Source: Enterocloster lavalensis
Lineage (GTDB): Bacteria; Bacillota; Clostridia; Lachnospirales; Lachnospiraceae
Direction of reading: 5' to 3'
Length of the DNA: 64,000 nt
Assembly: GCF_902364025.1 (NCBI RefSeq)
Contig: NZ_CABJCG010000012.1
Coordinates: 17,939-81,938 of the forward strand
Position 1 is the first letter of the stretch. Every line of letters starts with the position of its first letter. The translations under genes were made by a program, and so were the position numbers. Shown here one piece after another: positions 62,193 to 64,000 of this stretch. A model generated the notes under the pieces. That model did not search any database, was not told where the DNA came from, and was given only the letters and a program-made list of their open reading frames with translations.

Positions 62193-62777
62193 TTACAGCG
62201 CTTGCCAGAACAGCCCGTGCCTGCTGCAGTTCCACACCAGCATCCCGTGGCCGAAGCGTGGAATACGCGTCTGCAGGTTCCACTCGGGATACAGCTTGCG
62301 CAGCATCAGGCTGTCCCCGGTCAGAAGTGCCACAAAGGTGATGTAATGATCCTTGGTCATCTCGTGGTCCGTGGTGATAAAATAATCCTGCTCGATCAGC
62401 TCCACCTTGAGCTTTTCCTCCGCCCCGGCCTTCTGAAGCTCCATGGGCCGCAGCTTTTTGCCGCAGCAGGACACGGCCGCCTCCGCCGTGGCGGTTATCA
62501 GGTTTCCGCAGGTGGGGCAGACGTAAAATTTCAGTTTCTTCATATTTCCTCCTACCAGATCGTTGGCGTCCATCTCCCCGGAGAGCACTGTCTCCGGACT
62601 GACGCCCAGGACCTCCGATAATTCCGGAAGTAAGGACACGTCCGGGAACCCCAATCCCCGCTCCCACTTGGAGACAGCCTGCTCACTGATGTTCATTGCC
62701 GCGGCCAGCTGTCTTTGCGTCAACCCCTGGTCCTTGCGCAGCGCGCGGATCAGCTTCCCGATTTTTACACAGTCCAT
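62193..62777 (-). CDS. XRE regulator fused to a desulfoferrodoxin-like module
   Basis: A 194-aa protein. Residues 5-62 are a Cro/CI-type HTH (GLTQRQLAAAMNISEQAVSK). Residues 80-112 match a desulforedoxin-type iron site (C87-PT-C90 and C104-C105). Residues 123-194 resemble the superoxide-reductase centre (H138 in TDHEM, H144 in DHYIT, C184 and H187 in WNCSRHGLFW). The first His ligand usual in that centre is not evident. It may be a redox- or superoxide-sensing regulator. AGGAGG precedes ATG 62777. Confidence 0.83.
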   Translation of the reverse strand: MDCVKIGKLIRALRKDQGLTQRQLAAAMNISEQAVSKWERGLGFPDVSLLPELSEVLGVSPETVLSGEMDANDLVGGNMKKLKFYVCPTCGNLITATAEAAVSCCGKKLRPMELQKAGAEEKLKVELIEQDYFITTDHEMTKDHYITFVALLTGDSLMLRKLYPEWNLQTRIPRFGHGMLVWNCSRHGLFWQAL

Positions 62778-62872
62778 GTTCGTTTACCTCCTGATTGAGA
62801 GTTTAGCAGACAATGGGGCAAAAGCCAATCAACGCTCCGTTTAGTTGGGGTTGCCGGCGGCGCATCAGCCCC

Positions 62873-63313
62873 TCATCTCTCCCCCCGCCACGACATGGAC
62901 ACCTCCTGCTCCCCGGTATTTTCATCCGTCCGCCACGCTTTGATCCGGAAGCCCTGCCGCAGGTAAAAGTCCAGCGCCCGTTCATTTTTCTTGTAAACGC
63001 TCAGGCAAAGGCAGCTGTTCTGCTCCCTGGCGAACCGCAGAAGCTCTCCGCCTATGCCGCAGGACTGCCGGTCCGGACGGACGAACAGTCCCGCGATGTA
63101 ATTCCCCTGCAGCCCGATAAAGCCCACGGGAACGCCGTCCTCCTCCCGGACATAAACCGCCGCCTCCGGCAGCAGCCTGCGCACCTCCCGGGCGTTTTCC
63201 CGCCAATATTCCTCCGGTATGAAGGAATGGGCCTGCAAATTGGCGCTCAGCCATATTTCCATCACCGCATCCAAATCCCCTGCCTGAAAGGGCCTCACCG
63301 CTTTCCCATCCAT
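62873..63313 (-). CDS. GNAT-family N-acetyltransferase
   Basis: A 146-aa acetyltransferase with a YjaB-like layout: VRPFQAGDLDAVMEIWLSAN at the start, the acetyl-CoA loop FVRPDRQSCGIGGELLRFA, and VYKKNERALDFYLRQGFRI near the end. AGGAGG precedes ATG 63313. The substrate is unknown. Confidence 0.9.
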   Translation of the reverse strand: MDGKAVRPFQAGDLDAVMEIWLSANLQAHSFIPEEYWRENAREVRRLLPEAAVYVREEDGVPVGFIGLQGNYIAGLFVRPDRQSCGIGGELLRFAREQNSCLCLSVYKKNERALDFYLRQGFRIKAWRTDENTGEQEVSMSWRGER

Positions 63314-63339
63314 GTTCCGTCCTCCTGACCTAAAAATAA

Positions 63340-63768
63340 TTACCGCAGCGCCGCCACCAGAAGCGCCAGCCCGCCGCCCACGACGATGGCCATCACAAAG
63401 CTCCGGGACACCCGCTCTGCCATGTCGTAGGCCTCCACGTCGTCCGCCAGCATAAATTTCTCCGGATCGTTTAAGTCATAGCGGATTTCATAATACCACC
63501 CGGTCTGGTACGTGTGCTTTTTATCGCTGAATATGGCGCTGGTTTTCTGATACGTCCTGCCCTCCGCCTCGAACCGGAACACAGGCCAATAAAAAGTGGT
63601 CGAGCGATCCACGCGCTCCTCCTCCACATCCGCAATCTGGGCAATAGCGGTTCCCCTGTAGGATTCCCTCGCGCTGGCTATCTCCTTTTTCAGCTCGCTG
63701 CAGTAATAGAAAATGCTCACGTACCGCAGCGCGATAACGGCCACCAGCAAAATCATCACAATCGCCAT
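63340..63768 (-). CDS. DUF3592-like membrane protein
   Basis: A 142-aa protein with one N-terminal (MAIVMILLVAVIALRYVSIF) and one C-terminal helix (FVMAIVVGGGLALLVAAL) around an extracellular beta domain (YWPVFRFEAEGRTYQKTSAI, YYEIRYDLNDPEKFMLADD), as in DUF3592 proteins. ATG 63768 has AAAGGA at 6 bases; an ATG at 63795 has no site. The function is unknown. Confidence 0.78.
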   Translation of the reverse strand: MAIVMILLVAVIALRYVSIFYYCSELKKEIASARESYRGTAIAQIADVEEERVDRSTTFYWPVFRFEAEGRTYQKTSAIFSDKKHTYQTGWYYEIRYDLNDPEKFMLADDVEAYDMAERVSRSFVMAIVVGGGLALLVAALR

Positions 63769-63809
63769 ATCAAATCCTTTCCGTATCCCCGCCAAAATCC
63801 CTCTGTACC

Positions 63810-63971
63810 AGGGTGTGTTTGAAAATTGCTTTCCGCCAGATGTGCGTCACACTTTGTGGGAGATTTGGTCCCGATGAGGGAGGCGTAGCGGGCTACGTTG
63901 ACCGAATTGGGACCAAATATGCCGCGAAGTGGGGCGTGCAGATGGTGGGAATGAATTTTCAAACACACCCT
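63810..63971. mobile_element. MITE-like palindromic element (162 bp)
   Basis: Perfect 18-bp terminal inverted repeats, AGGGTGTGTTTGAAAATT (63810-63827) and its complement (63954-63971), enclose a mostly self-complementary interior with inner arms ATTTGGTCCC and GGGACCAAAT. No transposase is encoded. Open frames crossing it are not real genes. A flanking target duplication is not evident. Confidence 0.7.
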
Positions 63972-64000
63972 AAGGGCGCGTCTACGCCTTTTTCGTTTTT

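Noticed and set aside
63756..63968. Apparent 70-aa gene at the right end
   Set aside because: It runs through the MITE-like palindromic element and has no ribosome site; the frame is a by-product of the repeat.

Overview
The window looks like the chromosome of a GC-rich, anaerobic Gram-positive gut Clostridia member, most likely Lachnospiraceae (inferred from gene content, not from a marker-gene search). Supporting signs are strong AGGAGG-type ribosome sites, T-box leaders, a CcpA-type cre site, a mannose-family PTS, desulfoferrodoxin and hemerythrin modules, and surface proteins that end in cell-wall-binding repeats. I saw no rRNA, tRNA, CRISPR array, prophage or insertion sequence.

Layout. 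1-3395: a GntR regulator (cut by the left edge) and a mannose-family PTS operon (IIA-IIB-IIC-IID), each with a promoter of the same architecture and the same palindromic operator. 3575-8715: a self-contained chaperone cassette (GrpE-like protein, lidless Hsp70, small membrane protein, membrane-anchored J-like/SH3b protein). 8767-14943: small unknowns, an HD phosphohydrolase, a hemerythrin, a MATE transporter broken by an amber codon, and a GntR-udp-cdd pyrimidine salvage unit.

14986-31973 is the most striking region. A tyrosine recombinase lies beside a 237-bp segment bounded by 27-bp inverted repeats (26/27 identical). The segment carries an extended -10 promoter that currently points away from a run of seven co-directional genes: transglutaminase, three cell-wall-repeat surface proteins (551, 2091 and 1478 aa), two small unknowns and an O-antigen-ligase-like membrane enzyme. 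Inversion would put the promoter about 60 nt upstream of the first start codon. I read this as a phase-variable ON/OFF switch for a roughly 16-kb surface-structure operon, shown in the OFF orientation.

32344-40383: a GyrI-like protein and a complete Wadjet JetABCD anti-plasmid system with a GreA/GreB-type factor coupled to its 3' end. 40496-48260: glycogen phosphorylase, then ileS and tyrS, each behind its own T-box leader. 48283-55081: purine permease, 8-oxoguanine-deaminase-like enzyme with a structured leader, LysR regulator, MatC-like carrier and a lactonase. 55192-62042: a seven-gene FecBCD-type uptake operon with an unusual cytosolic binding-protein-like component, a second ABC ATPase, a G3E-type GTPase and a methyltransferase. 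Its promoter is overlapped by two ModE-like inverted repeats, which points to molybdate or tungstate. 62193-64000: an XRE-desulfoferrodoxin fusion, an acetyltransferase, a DUF3592-type membrane protein and a 162-bp MITE-like palindromic element.
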